In this document: positions 41,101 to 50,699 of the stretch, piece after piece | Position numbering within the stretch: the first letter of the stretch is position 1 | Layout: every line of letters begins with the position of its first letter | NCBI GenBank assembly: GCA_964017065.1 | Contig: OZ024787.1 | Span: 14,374,453 to 14,438,452, forward strand | Direction of reading: 5' to 3' | Length of the DNA: 64,000 nucleotides | Origin: Haliclona indistincta | Taxonomy: Eukaryota; Porifera; Demospongiae; Haplosclerida; Chalinidae | Made by a program: the position numbers and the translations under genes | The notes under the pieces: generated by a model | What the model saw: only the letters and a program-made list of their open reading frames with translations | Told to the model about the DNA's origin: nothing | Databases searched by the model: none

Positions 41101-43075
41101 GGGATGACCGCGAATTAAGATGGCGACTACTCATGTGTGAAAAATTGATTTTTTATAATAAATTATCTCTACTGTTATACATTTCTACTGCATTCTAAGT
41201 GAAACTGAAGTGTAAGAGCTTGTCAGAAGTCTATGAAAGTCGCATGTAGTGCTGTTGCTTGACGGTGAAAATCAAGATGGCAACTCTCAGAAAGGCGCGG
41301 CAGATCTTCGCTGTTTTAGCATTTCTCGAGATTCCAGACATCTAAGATTGATCAGACGATTTTTCTAAGCATGAAAAGTACCTTTGGCGAAGCTGACAGA
41401 CGTTTCTAAAGTGGTAAAATGAAATCGCCACTCACACAATGCAAATTCCTTCCTTCCTTCCCTCCTTCCCTTTTGCAAACGAAAAAGTTAGTACAGTCCT
41501 TGGTCTGACTGGATAGACAATGCTTTGTTTGGCCAAACCAACATGCGCGATGCTACAAGTGTTTTTTTCAGGCAACCATTTCGGCTTGCTCGTGAGTGGG
41601 CGTGGTGTATCCCGAAACTTTAATAAAGGCACTTTTTAACGCAAGTATAATTGAGAGCAGCAAAATATGCACTTAACAGATTATATTATACACGAACAAA
41701 GCGCCAGTACTGTATACCAGTAGACCATGTGCATATACTTTAACTTTGACTCACCTTTCTACTCCCTCTCTCCTTGATTCCTCAAGCTCCTGTCAACACC
41801 AATACATAAATTCAACACATCAGCACAGACTCAAAGCAAAGTTTTTCAACCACTGAAAACAATGATGCCAACCCAGCGGTCGCAGCAAAATAACATGAAA
41901 GCTTCTGACAAGCAGTATATAAAGCCAATGCGTGGCAGGCCATCCTGGAGCCAACACACGTATTCGAATCAGTGTCCCTTGGGTTATGAGCCCAAGAACC
42001 ATGTGCACCAGGGCAAACACAATTTTATCAAAATCTGGTCTACACCGCATGTTACCAACAGTAAACATGGCCGTACCAAGTACGTTGCCCACCTCATCAC
42101 TAGGAGGCACTATACACAAACGCACACACGCACACAAGTTGATCTGATTACCTTCATCAAGTGACTACTCCTCTCCTCGAGCTTCTCCACATCATTGTCC
42201 CTCCTGTATACTGCTGCCATCATACCTGTTACAATGATAACTAAAGATAGCTGGTATATTATTTACTTATACATTATAAAGTGGAGTCCATCAAAATTTT
42301 CGCAAAATTACTACTATATCTTGGGCCAGATGTTCCGGGGGTGGGAACGTCTGGTAAATAAACTAACACCAGGTTTTCGAGACAAAACGTCAAGCTTTGA
42401 AATCATGTGTTTGTTTGACACCACCAGTCTAGCTATAAAGTGTGCTGGCTATGTTAGCGATATTCATGATCACTTAATTTAACAGCTACAAAGCCAGTAA
42501 GACAACCATCGCGTGACCATGATTCACTTAGAATCCGCTCCCAGTAGCATCGAGAACAATGAGTAGCAAACATTGGTAAGACTTTACACAACAAATAAAG
42601 AACACAAAAACCATAAAATCACTGACTGACACCAAAGCAAGCAAAGTGCAGCCGAGAGCTTTGCACAATTATGCTAAGCACTCACTGTGACAGTAGAAGA
42701 TTATAATCAAAAGAGTAATCAACAGTTTTCACAAAACCCTCGGCGTGTCATACAAATTGTAGTGTTAGGTTCTTAGTTTTGGTTTGAACTTTGGAGCAGC
42801 TAGTGTATGTAGTGCTAACCAGAAGACAGCAAAGTGCTCTCCAAATCTTTGATTGACTTTGTAAAATTAACATCTACAGACAACTCATTAACCATTGCAC
42901 ATACCCGATGCCATACTCTACAGACATTTCATTTCAATTTATCAGCCAATGTCAGCTTACCCATCTGCTCAAGCGCTCTGTTAATATCTCTCCATGGGGC
43001 AGTCATGGTGGTGTTGGGTAGCATATGCAGTTTACATCTCTCTACTCCTTTGTGCTCAGACTGAATCTCATTCAA
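32183..43075 (-). CDS. Coiled-coil / CARD-like / ZU5 / death-domain protein, 19 exons
   Basis: Minus-strand exons found by hand, all phase-matched: 43075-42961, 42225-42152, 41789-41755, 41047-40954, 37088-37024, 36973-36901, 36786-36768, 36440-36135, 36073-36023, 35022-34918, 34840-34767, 34712-34678, 34545-34484, 33915-33853, 33801-33248, 33195-33058, 32836-32665, 32598-32521, 32469-32183; 799 codons plus stop. The N-terminal half is coiled-coil built from repeated modules (GMMxAVxRRDxDVE ... SHLMK; ELxxxRxEGVER; LxEAIKxNS). Exon 8 (about 100 aa) is helical and CARD-like. Exon 15 is ZU5 (WPGYGFYIDVPEGALPPG), exons 16-17 UPA-like, exon 18 a P/T linker and exon 19 a death domain (FTWATILEALRSPS). 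ZU5-UPA-death is the cytoplasmic layout of UNC5 and PIDD. The 5' end is not resolved; GVER in the first exon suggests more modules upstream. A pogo-like element and a MITE sit in introns. Confidence 0.75.
35142..35916. mobile_element. MITE with 8-bp TSD TAAGAATG
   Basis: Both flanks are TAAGAATG (35134-35141 and 35917-35924). Ends GGGTGGGTATAAAACGCGG and CCGCGTTTTATACCTACCCG are inverted, followed by GGAATGGAATGGAACG repeats in each arm. 775 bp, no transposase. The TSD length fits hAT. Lies in an intron of the ZU5/death gene. Confidence 0.88.
37110..38043. other. Intronic repeat-like region
   Basis: Several near-copies of TCATATGACCC (37175-37225) and a palindromic GACCTCGCTACGCTCGGTCG with ATACGTGATTTATAAA near 37945-38030. 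No gene supported; a minus open frame of 98 codons here has no motif. Probably an unclassified transposable element into which the pogo-like element jumped. Confidence 0.4.
38201..39622 (+). CDS. pogo/Tigger-type DDE transposase
   Basis: 473 aa, single exon. The start is the ATG at 38201 (MSVGILRYFKKSA); an upstream in-frame GTG at 38147 is not used. The N-terminus carries an HTH region (LTPSQRALIGKRAAENG ... TTVRRLKNDY), then a KRGRP AT-hook-like motif near residue 130 and a CENP-B-like second DNA-binding stretch (WAKNFLHRMGFVKRRG). The catalytic DDE_1 core shows INWDQTGIHYVP (Asp 1), VIFDNFNGQ (Asp 2) and NCTDRLQPLDLSVNKP (third acidic residue). Length and motifs fit a functional cut-and-paste transposase acting on the flanking TIRs. 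Confidence 0.88.
   Translation: MSVGILRYFKKSAASDLPDPHGPLSKELQPQTIRAVNEKIKPDLEKTSRGERGPYVKLTPSQRALIGKRAAENGVTATIRRFSGKYEGCDLKETTVRRLKNDYLFELSKKRKSENDTAVLELPAKKRGRPLLLGEVLDQKVKSYVSAMRSRGAVVNTSVLVGVASGVVASEGDRYLAGTGGHVEINKYWAKNFLHRMGFVKRRGTTKAKVEVEDFELLKEQYLRDIKSVIEMDEIPDELVINWDQTGIHYVPVSSWTMEKEGSKRIEIVGSDDKRQLTAVFGASLAGDFLPPQLVYKGKTSRCLPVGVKFPSDWDLTYTINHWSNEKTMNSYAHNVLIPYTTKKRAELQLQPDHPALVIFDNFNGQCTEDFLKLLDSNHFDVVLVPANCTDRLQPLDLSVNKPAKNFLRGRFEEWYSTQVCAQLEKGTEIQPVNLNLSVVKPLGAKWMIQLYDHFKGRQDVIKNGFRAAGIID
39708..40703 (-). CDS. Transposon-borne HIRAN-like plus Ulp1/C48 cysteine protease protein
   Basis: 331 aa, single exon, ATG at 40703. Residues about 40-115 resemble a HIRAN domain (KTVGHLPRKISSICSIFL, GMEVPCKLVF). 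The C-terminal half is a Ulp1-like C48 protease: GNHWITV (His), HVYDSIY (Asp), then FQKQRGSNDCGLFAIAVA with the oxyanion Gln and catalytic Cys. All triad residues are present. Ulp1 enzymes remove SUMO or related modifiers; HIRAN binds DNA 3' ends in HLTF. The role in the transposon is unknown; countering SUMO-dependent silencing or processing of the transposase is inference. Convergent with the transposase and enclosed by the same TIRs. Confidence 0.8.
   Translation of the reverse strand: MDTFKVDAMVRGYHEYEKIWKAAKGEKLECIREVGNRVDVFAVAVIKSEKTVGHLPRKISSICSIFLRHGGKITCEVSGSRRHSKDLTQGGMEVPCKLVFVGSSKDVARAKKLIESSALSQACSINATSHHQKDPAEVSGPPAKKTPLTLVNASCRILGSDEQDEVIMGERLTDLHVNFAQELLKSQFPSLMGLESTLLVTKECFKTAGTTNKLQILFCRGNHWITVSNIKTTGVHVYDSIYSTTDKATEKLIYRLFNDSTKSTPPMITVYRFQKQRGSNDCGLFAIAVATAIAHGQDPAKIKFIQAAMRLHFVSCMKNNKLEMFPTAADC
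41048..41754. other. Intronic region, no gene
   Basis: Holds a repeat-like segment starting near 41098 (GGATGACCGCGAATTAAGA, also near 10555) and a CTTCC simple repeat at 41450-41470. No coding signal. Confidence 0.4.
41935..42060 (-). repeat. tRNA(Met)-like SINE fragment
   Basis: On the minus strand GTTCTTGGGCTCATAACCCAA forms an anticodon-arm-like stem with a CAT in the loop, followed by GATTCGAAT resembling a B box. The rest of a tRNA cloverleaf is degenerate. A related copy is at 44020-44110. Confidence 0.4.
42325..42390. mobile_element. Relic of the GCCAGACGTTC MITE family
   Basis: GCCAGATGTTCCGGGGG and GAACGTCTGGTAAATA, followed by ACACCAGGTTT, resemble the terminal repeat of the element at 43441-43972. 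Only one end is present. Confidence 0.5.
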
Positions 43076-43440
43076 CTAACAAGTAACAATCATCAAACTC
43101 CCTGAGCTCCTCCAGCAGAACATGCACTGTTAGTAGCCGTGCATGTGTCTATATACACAAATGCAGAATACACCCACCGGCCCACACACAAAAAGCAAGT
43201 GTCTCACTATACTCAACTCAAGGGTCACGTGTACCTGGTGAGGCTATGGTATCTGCGCACTAAGTGTGCTGTGCTAAGCAACCGTCTGGAGCCATGGAGG
43301 CAAGGTACTCGCAGGAGGACCAGCTATGCCTCCTATCAGGTGTGCATGGGCACCTTAATTATGTCTCACCAATGTTTTTCGTGGTTAATGAGACACAGCC
43401 TGTGGACTTTGCTTCCCAGTACAAGACCAGGTACCCAAAT

Positions 43441-43972
43441 AGTCTCGCGGGCCAGACGTTCTGGGGGAACGTCTGGTTACTAAGGCCAGGTTTCTGTGAG
43501 CGACGCCAACATTCCGGCGCCCAATCAATTGCGTGGGTTTTCACGTGACTACGGGGCACGATTGCGCATGAAGCTGTTTACAGATCGAGATTTTAGCTGC
43601 CAAAACCGGCATGTTTAATTGTCATGAAAAGTCCTACAAGCGACGGCTAATGCCTGCTACTCGTTGTTTTCGATGCTACTGACGGCATATTCTATGTGAT
43701 TTATGTTCACGCAATGGTTCTCTTGTTGACTCGTGACTGCTCCAGTGATGATGAACATCGCGATTGTAAGCAACCAGGTTGGTATTGCTCTAGGAAGAGT
43801 TTTAGCATGCTACAAGCCTGTGAACATGCTACATGCTTGCTAACTAGACTGGTGACGTCGACTAAAACACGTGATTCCAAGCGTGACGTGTCGTTTGTTT
43901 ACATTCCATTGTGCCACGAAAACCTGGCCTTAGTGACCAGACGTTCCCCCAGAACATCTGGCCCGCGAGACT
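43441..43972. mobile_element. MITE with 53-bp inverted ends (AGTCTCGCGGGCCAGACGTT)
   Basis: Left end AGTCTCGCGGGCCAGACGTT ... GGCCAGGTTT pairs with the right end AACCTGGCC ... CCCGCGAGACT. Each end has its own small internal hairpin (CCAGACGTTC/GAACGTCTGG). Flanks GTACCCAAAT and GTACCCAATA suggest an imperfect 8-9-bp duplication. No coding capacity. Confidence 0.8.
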
Positions 43973-44019
43973 AGTACCCAATATGCAGATGGGCAGGCTG
44001 GAGGTACCTGGATGGAACA

Positions 44020-44110
44020 ACATTGTTTTGCCTTGCCCTGTTGGGATTTGAACCAATAATTGGGTTACGAACCCAAGAACTCTAACTGGAAACCGTCAGA
44101 GTACTCGAAT
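44020..44110 (-). repeat. tRNA-like SINE fragment, second copy
   Basis: Minus strand: GTTCTTGGGTTCGTAACCCAA (anticodon-arm-like) then GGTTCAAATCCCAA (B-box-like). Same family as 41935-42060 with CAT changed to CGT in the loop. Not a functional tRNA: stems are imperfect and no acceptor stem is seen. Confidence 0.4.
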
Positions 44111-45405
44111 GGACAGCATAGGTGGCGGAACCAACAGGGCTTGAGGGTCCAAAAATCATGAAGGGACCTGCCATTTTCTCAATAACATTTACTACTTAAT
44201 CCCAGACGCAAAGCTGGTTAAAGCATGAAATTGCAAGCGAGATACCAAAAACGAGCAAAAACGAGTCCTGCACATGTGCATCATTGCCAGCTAATAACGA
44301 CATCCTGTTACAATTTCCGTATACTATCAAAACTTAGGTCCGTATATTCACTTTAGTTAATGTATAGTGTTCATTGGAAGATGAACTTCTACTCGGCGTC
44401 CTGACTTCCACAAACTAGATTTTCACTTGGTCGACCCAGGATAGCAAACTTCAGCCTATTAGCTATCGATTGAGCTAAAAATGTTGCAGTAGAGTTGAAA
44501 AAAGTCCGTTCCAAAACGCACTTCTAAGTCGCGACTATCACCCAATTGCTAATGTATTAGCTGATGTCAAAATATGATTTTTATCGATTTTTGAGCGACT
44601 GTAACTACAAAACTAAACTCGATTTTGAGTTGGTCGACCCCAGGTCTAATAGAACAGAGTCTGAAGATTTGAATGCTGTGTTCAAAATTGAAATCCAAAG
44701 AAAAAAGTAGGTTCCACTTTTGAGGTGAAGTTAGGTAAGAAACAAGTTTTGCCCGGGTAGAAATGAAGTACAGCAGTTGCGTTTAGTACAGTTTGAGCAT
44801 GGTTTATTCAGTTTAAACTGTAGCGCTAGTATCTCAGACTATCCCTAGACTGTCTAGAAGCTATTACTTAGCAATTCTAGTGTAGCAAAGGCTCAGGAGG
44901 GAGCCAGAAGTCACTCCATGACCGCCATTCTCTATGAGCTCTGATTTCGTCGCGCTGCTTACTTTCTGTTCTGAAAAGAACATTGTTACAGGTAATACAT
45001 AAGCTTGAGCTTCTTAGCATAGCTATACACAACCGTGTTGAAACAGTGGACGTCTACTGCAAGCGTTGTAGAGCTGTGAAGTTGCCTACCTGCACCATGC
45101 TAGCGAACGGCGACAAGGCTTTGTGGTTCAGAGCGAAGGAAACAGACGTTCAAGGCGCACCAATAGGAGTCCTTTTCAGTACCACAGACGCTACTGGGAC
45201 CAGTAGAAACTGTGCAAGAAGACACACAGTGAACCTTGCAGTGAACTTTATGATCCAAGGTGACCTTCACGGAACGGAGCGGTTGTCATTAGCAACCCGT
45301 TATATTAATCGTGTTACATTACAAGTAAATCGTGTTCTGTGCATAAACGTAATTCCGTGTGATGTCCTTTATTTCTGGTAATGTTCCGCTATGGCCAAAG
45401 GTCGG
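44111..45405. other. No supported gene
   Basis: Two similar sentences near 44390-44430 and 44600-44650 (AAACTAGATTTTCACTTGGTCGACCC / AAACTCGATTTTGAGTTGGTCGACCC type) indicate a short internal duplication. A 132-codon plus frame at 44983-45381 has no recognisable motif. Confidence 0.35.
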
Positions 45406-45510
45406 TACAGAGGTTTGCAGAGATCTTGCACCGAAATCGATGACGTCAGCAATACAAATATAATTGCTGACGTCATCGCTCTCGGTGCAAGATCTCTGCA
45501 AACCTCTGTA
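45406..45510. repeat. Long-stem hairpin with CRE-like TGACGTCA in each arm
   Basis: Arms of about 47 bp (TACAGAGGTTTGCAGAGATC ... GATGACGTCAGCAA) are inverted copies with a 10-bp AT loop. TGACGTCA occurs once per arm. Probably a very small MITE. Confidence 0.75.
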
Positions 45511-46875
45511 AATATGCCCCCATGAACATCAATTTTCTATCAGCGCTTTGCGCTACATCTTTTAGCCTTGATTTCCTTCCGTTGCCCATGAACAGGGGTG
45601 TCAAAGGGTAAACCATTCTAGCCTTTTTCATGCGATCAAAGGTCCATTAACGTTACTATAATTACTTGCATGTTGTAAATCAAGATATTGTTTGACGAAG
45701 ATTAAGCCAACTGGCATCAATCAATCAATGTGTCATCAACAATAGGAGATGACGTGCATAAACGTCATAATTGACTCCACGTACTTCAGACGTCAATAAT
45801 GATGTGAAAAGTCACTACGTCCTCCCCAATAAAACAACACCCCAGACCCGTTATACACTATCAAATCACTAAACGGTTCAACCAGACACTTGTCAATGAC
45901 CTATTTGTCAATAGACGAGACTTCTCATTGTTGCCATGAATATGACACGAGGCTTCACTTCTACTCTCTCTTCACCATTAGTCTGGTAACTACACGTGCA
46001 GCGAATGCTGGCCAGGGATTGAGTGAGGACATCTCTAACTCTCATATTGGTCGGGTAGTCTTCTCGTTTGCCGTCTTTGTCAGTGAAATGTACTTCATAT
46101 ACATCATCCAGAGGAACAGCTAAGCTGAATGTGAGCAGAAACACAGACGGCCCTGACACGAGAATAGGTAACAGCTCTTGAAACTGAGGCTGGCCACCTG
46201 AGTCAATGAGATAGATAAGAGTCTCATTCAGTATATCTTGTAAGGTGTTATGTGGCGCTTTGATGAAGGCATTGGTTATCATCTCTTGAAATGCTTTGCC
46301 AACACTAGCTTGATCTACTGGTAGAGAGATCGCTGAACTTAAAGGAGCTGAATCAACTGCACTAGTGGTCTGCTTTTTAACATTCTTGGTCTCAGCTGGA
46401 TGCAGCTTAGCAATCTTCTCTACTATCCCAACCATTTCCTCATCCAGGCCCTGCAGCAAGTACCAGGGCAGGTCGTCTGCTTCTCTAGTGAGAGTGGTAG
46501 CAGAGGCTGGTAACCGAGCTCGAGTGATCTCTTCAGCTACTGGAGTGCTACGAGTACCATCATCGAGATGGTAGATGAGTGTGCCGTCCCTACGCTCTGC
46601 TGGTTTACGGCTAGTGAGTTCCTGCATGTCCTGTGAGTCTCATCTTGGCACAAGTCTTTCCTGCTGCAGGCAGGCCAGTGAAGAATGAGATGAAGAGTGC
46701 GAAGATTTAAGCTTCCTTTCTCTCTCATGATACGAACAGAGGTCGCTATGTGGCTTTGAATATCTGAACAAAAATCCCACACAATTCAATCTACTAGCAT
46801 GCATACTCATTTAGGAAATAATGACAACATGGTATTTACAATAATTATAATTATTATGATAAGTATGAAAATCAG

Positions 46876-48082
46876 TTGTTACAAGAAATTAAAAAGATTT
46901 CTATCGAAATCAAAAGGATGTAGGGTTGTGAAATCTACCACTGGTTCACAATGTAAACTAACAAGGAACAAGCATAGAATGGTAACACGATTGACTTGCT
47001 AACAGACCATAGATCCCTACATCAGTGGCTGGTGTGGTTGACCTACTTGTTGACTGCTGACACCTGACGTGCATTCAGCTTGTGTACAGCCACTGATGTA
47101 GGGATCTATGGTCTGTTAGCAAGTCAATCGTGTTACCATTCTATGCTTGTTCCTTGTTAGTTTACATTGTGAACCAGTGGTAGATTTCACAACCCTACAT
47201 CCTTTTGATTTCGATAGAAATCTTTTTAATTTCTTGTTTGTGTCCTTTTTACTTTTTTAGTGAAGTGCAGTTCAATATCATGCACGTACTGAGCCATCTA
47301 TGTGTCCGCTATTGGTTTAGTTTCCTGTTGTTGATGGCTTTTCTTTATTATTACAATGTAGCTAAAAATAATTGTTATGCAGTACATATCAGCTCGCCTA
47401 CGCATACATGCATGCATGCATGAAGTGCATACGAGCCCCGCCCACACTAGTTTGCAGAGACAGGTACGGCGGTTATTATTATCTGGCAAGTGCAGAATTG
47501 TGGTCCCATACGAGCTTACCGTTCTTTGAAGACTCCAGACAGATATGTGTTCTCCGTGATCCATACGGCGCGGAGATACTCAAGCTAGTGCTTGGTCACG
47601 TGCGCTAACCACTGCTTGGTCACGTGCGTATTGCGCAATGACAATAATGGCGTCTAACACTTAACTGACAATGGATCACGATCGAGAAATCGCGGAATTT
47701 ATATCGCCGTTTCGCTAAAAACAAAGTTCGAAAGGCACCTGCCAGGAGAATTTCACGACTGTTCACGGGTGTTTTGGTCTCGGCACTGCTCGCGTAAAGG
47801 CGCTAGGCGCGCTGAAGAAAGAAGAAGAAAGAAGAAGAAAACGAAGATGACGAAACTCGATTTTCACCGTTTCCAGGTTCGTCACTTTAGTAACAATTTC
47901 GAGCAATCTCCTTGCTACTGTAGGATGGGGCAACGCCAGATAGCAGATTTAAGTGTCTTTGGACGTATAAAATTCATCACCAGGCGAAATATCAGCGTTT
48001 GAACGCTAATACATTGTATGTAGCCGCCATCTTGTTTTTCCGTTCAACCCTACATAGGGAGGCACTACCGTGCCTCCCTAAT
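46876..48082. mobile_element. Insertion in Roco intron: palindrome plus unique part plus terminal hairpin
   Basis: The intron sequence CAGTTGTTA/TAAGCTGTG is continuous in the paralogue at 13679, which defines the insertion. 46876-47246 is a near-perfect palindrome (CAAGAAATTAAAAAG and its complement at the ends, GATGTAGGGTTG inside). 47247-48054 is unique, and the right end is a hairpin TAGGGAGGCA, loop CTACCG, TGCCTCCCTA (48055-48080). Confidence 0.75.
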
Positions 48083-48149
48083 AAGCTGTGTACACTCTAT
48101 ACATCATCTCATATGAATTACAACAACACAACAAGCAAATAGTCTATTG

Positions 48150-49116
48150 CAAGAGTTCATTACCTAAGAGTATGCTACAGTCAATATACCCTTTGGACAG
48201 GGTTGGGCATTTTCTACATCACTAGTTTATACAGCAGAAAGCATTAGGACTACAATGCTAATGATATTCATTGTTGTGTAATGATATTCACAACAGCAGT
48301 AATGATAATCATCGCTGTCAGGAGTCCATAATCAACCGCGCCTACTAAAGAGTAGGAGTGTGAATCGCCCACGCTTTAATTGGATTTTCTGCCAGCGAAC
48401 TGTCGCTAGCGGATATACTATTTTTAGCGCTTGAAGATGGCAGCTCAATACTGAAGACAGAGAGTTGTCTGTGATCTAAGCGCTGAGGAAGCATCCTGGT
48501 CTCTATTTCTAGCTCGATTTACAAGGCCGTCGTTGCCTTCGCCAATCCTCGTGAGCGTGGCTGTCTTCCGTTCGATCAAAGCTTCGTGTCATATCACTGG
48601 TCAGCTGTTTCTAAGAGTTCCATTCCTTACCTGAGTTGTAACAGTAGTTGTTACGGTTAGTGGCCGTGATACAACACATAACTGAAGCGGAACAGCTATG
48701 CTGACAAGTCAACACAGCAGCTCCACCAGCTCCAAGGATCCAGTTGTATGATCGAGCGATAAACAGCTTCGAAACAATCAGATAGCCGAACCACGAACGT
48801 ACAGGTGATCTAGCGACGCCACGATGTGGCTGTATAGGCTATCAGATGCTTTCACGAGTACATACAGTTGGTCTCAGCTTGCCCATGTTCAAGGAGGTGC
48901 GGTCTAACTGCGCTAAAAATAGTATATCCGCTAGCGACAGTTCGCTGGCAGAAAATCCAATTAAAGCGTGGGCGATTCACACTCCTACTCTTTAGTAGGC
49001 GCGGTTGATTATGGACTCCTGTCGCTGTGTATAGGTAAACTTGTGAGGTAGAAAATGTCCAACACAGTCCTAGGGGGTATATTGCTGGTTGCATACTCTT
49101 AGGTAATGAACTCTTG
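48150..49116. mobile_element. CAAGAG foldback element, 7-bp TSD TCTATTG
   Basis: Ends CAAGAGTTCATTACCTAAG and its complement; flanks TCTATTG at 48143-48149 and 49117-49123; the empty site is visible in the paralogue at about 13750. Inner arms (GCGCCTACTAAAGAGTAGG ... CTAGCGGATATACTATTTTT) pair between 48340-48435 and 48912-49000. The terminal 90 bp match the element at 52577-62414 but the interior differs. Confidence 0.85.
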
Positions 49117-49212
49117 TCTATTGTTATTGAAATCAATCAAAGGCCTGCAATTCTTTGCAACTCTTGAAATTCTTATAATGAAACGTATGCTTTGCTTGAA
49201 CAGCACCACCTA

Positions 49213-49752
49213 GCCTCGTACCCATGGTGCTATAGAAAGGGGTGGAGCGAAAGGGAGAAAGAAGCGCCTGGTACACACTGCGTACACATGTGTGACTAGT
49301 GTTGGAATTCCACCTCCACCTGTTATCATCGTACATGTTTGTAGTACATGATTAATATTCATCAGTTGCTCTCTCCTGTTTGCAATCTACTGTCATGACT
49401 GTATTCTAGCGCCATTCCTTGAAGCTCAAGCACAAGAACAGAAGAGCAGTTTAACAAGTGAGTGCTCCTGGTAATGGAAACAAGCAACATCGATGTACAA
49501 GAGCGGCATGAAGTGACACGAGTAAGCCGACAATCACGTATGCAAGCTCACTGGACCCGTCATTCGTCGAATCCAGAGCTAGGGATGACGATCAAGCCAG
49601 TTGGTTAATAACTGAGGCGTGGTCTGAACAACCACCCGATATAATCTGAATACTTTATAGTAAAATTAATGGACACTTAGCACATAATGTGTGCGCAGTA
49701 GGTACCAGGCGCTTATTTCTCCTTCTCACTAGTGCCTGGGTACGAGGCTAAG
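49213..49752. mobile_element. MITE with AGCCTCGTACCC termini, uninterrupted copy
   Basis: Near-identical to 27503-29096 minus the inserted element, and flanked by the same outer repeat. Ends AGCCTCGTACCCATGGTGC and GTGCCTGGGTACGAGGCT. Confidence 0.75.
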
Positions 49753-50242
49753 CACCACCCTAATATCCTGTATCTTACATGTACCTTGTTATAAACACCA
49801 CAATATAGTTACTAGCATTGGATTATTGTGTCAAAGAGACATTTTTACAGTAAGATATTACAATGGATAAGACAAAATAATTCCAAAATTTTCATTTTTA
49901 AAAACTCTTACGAAACATGTTCAGAATGTTTTCATTAAGAATTTTTTTTAACAATTAAAATAACTGTTTGTGGGCAATGGTAACACTAAGGTGTAGGGAA
50001 AAATAAAAATAAACAAACTATGCTGACAAAAAAACTAAACAAATTATTCAAAAATTAATTATTACCAAAGACATTTCAATCTCAAACACACAAGTCAATA
50101 TTCCGAATCATAACATTATTATGGTTTTCGCTTAAGTAACAGTGTACTAATAGTTATAAAAAATCCTCCCAAATGGCTATGTCTATCTGATGGAGGGAGA
50201 CTAGCTAGCTGCTTTATAAAACACACCACAGACTTTTGTTTG

Positions 50243-50500
50243 AATAGCCTCGTACCCAGGCCTGTTTTTATTTGAATAGCCTCGTACCCAGGCCTGCTTT
50301 TGTTTGAATAGCCTTATACCCAGACCTGCTTTTGTTTGAATAGCCTCGTACCCAGGCCTGCTTTTGTTTGAATAGCCTCGTACCCAGGCATGCTTTTGTT
50401 TGAATAGCCTCGTACCCAGACCTGCTTTTGTTTGAATAGCCTCGTACCCAGGCATGCTCTTGTGTGAATAGCCTCGTACCCAGGCCTGCTTTAGCGGACA
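50243..50500. repeat. 32-bp minisatellite, about 8 copies
   Basis: Unit AATAGCCTCGTACCCAGG followed by CCTGCTTTTGTTTG. The core is the terminal repeat of the AGCCTCGTACCC MITE family. The open frames across it on the minus strand are periodic and not genes. Confidence 0.92.
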
Positions 50501-50699
50501 GCCTGGTACACACTGTTTGCACATGTTTTTCAGTAGCGTAACTACCGTAAGGCAGAGGAGACGCTTGCCTCCTTGCTTTTGCCCAACCAAATTCATATAT
50601 ACCATGCCTGATACAGCTGTCTTGCCTGACACAGCTGTCTCTATCTTGCTCTCCACTCCATCCAGGATACGTACCGCGAACGCGCTATATTCACCATGA

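Noticed and set aside
42901..42961. Stop codon ending the 43.0-kb exon (LADKLK then TGA)
   Set aside because: A GTAAGC donor just upstream (42960) joins in phase to the next coiled-coil exon, so the stop is intronic.
41935..44110. Functional tRNA-Met or tRNA-Thr genes
   Set aside because: Only the anticodon-like arm and a B-box-like word fit; acceptor and D arms do not pair, so SINE relics are likelier.
44983..45381. 132-codon plus-strand frame
   Set aside because: No domain, no splice or promoter context, and it lies among repeats.
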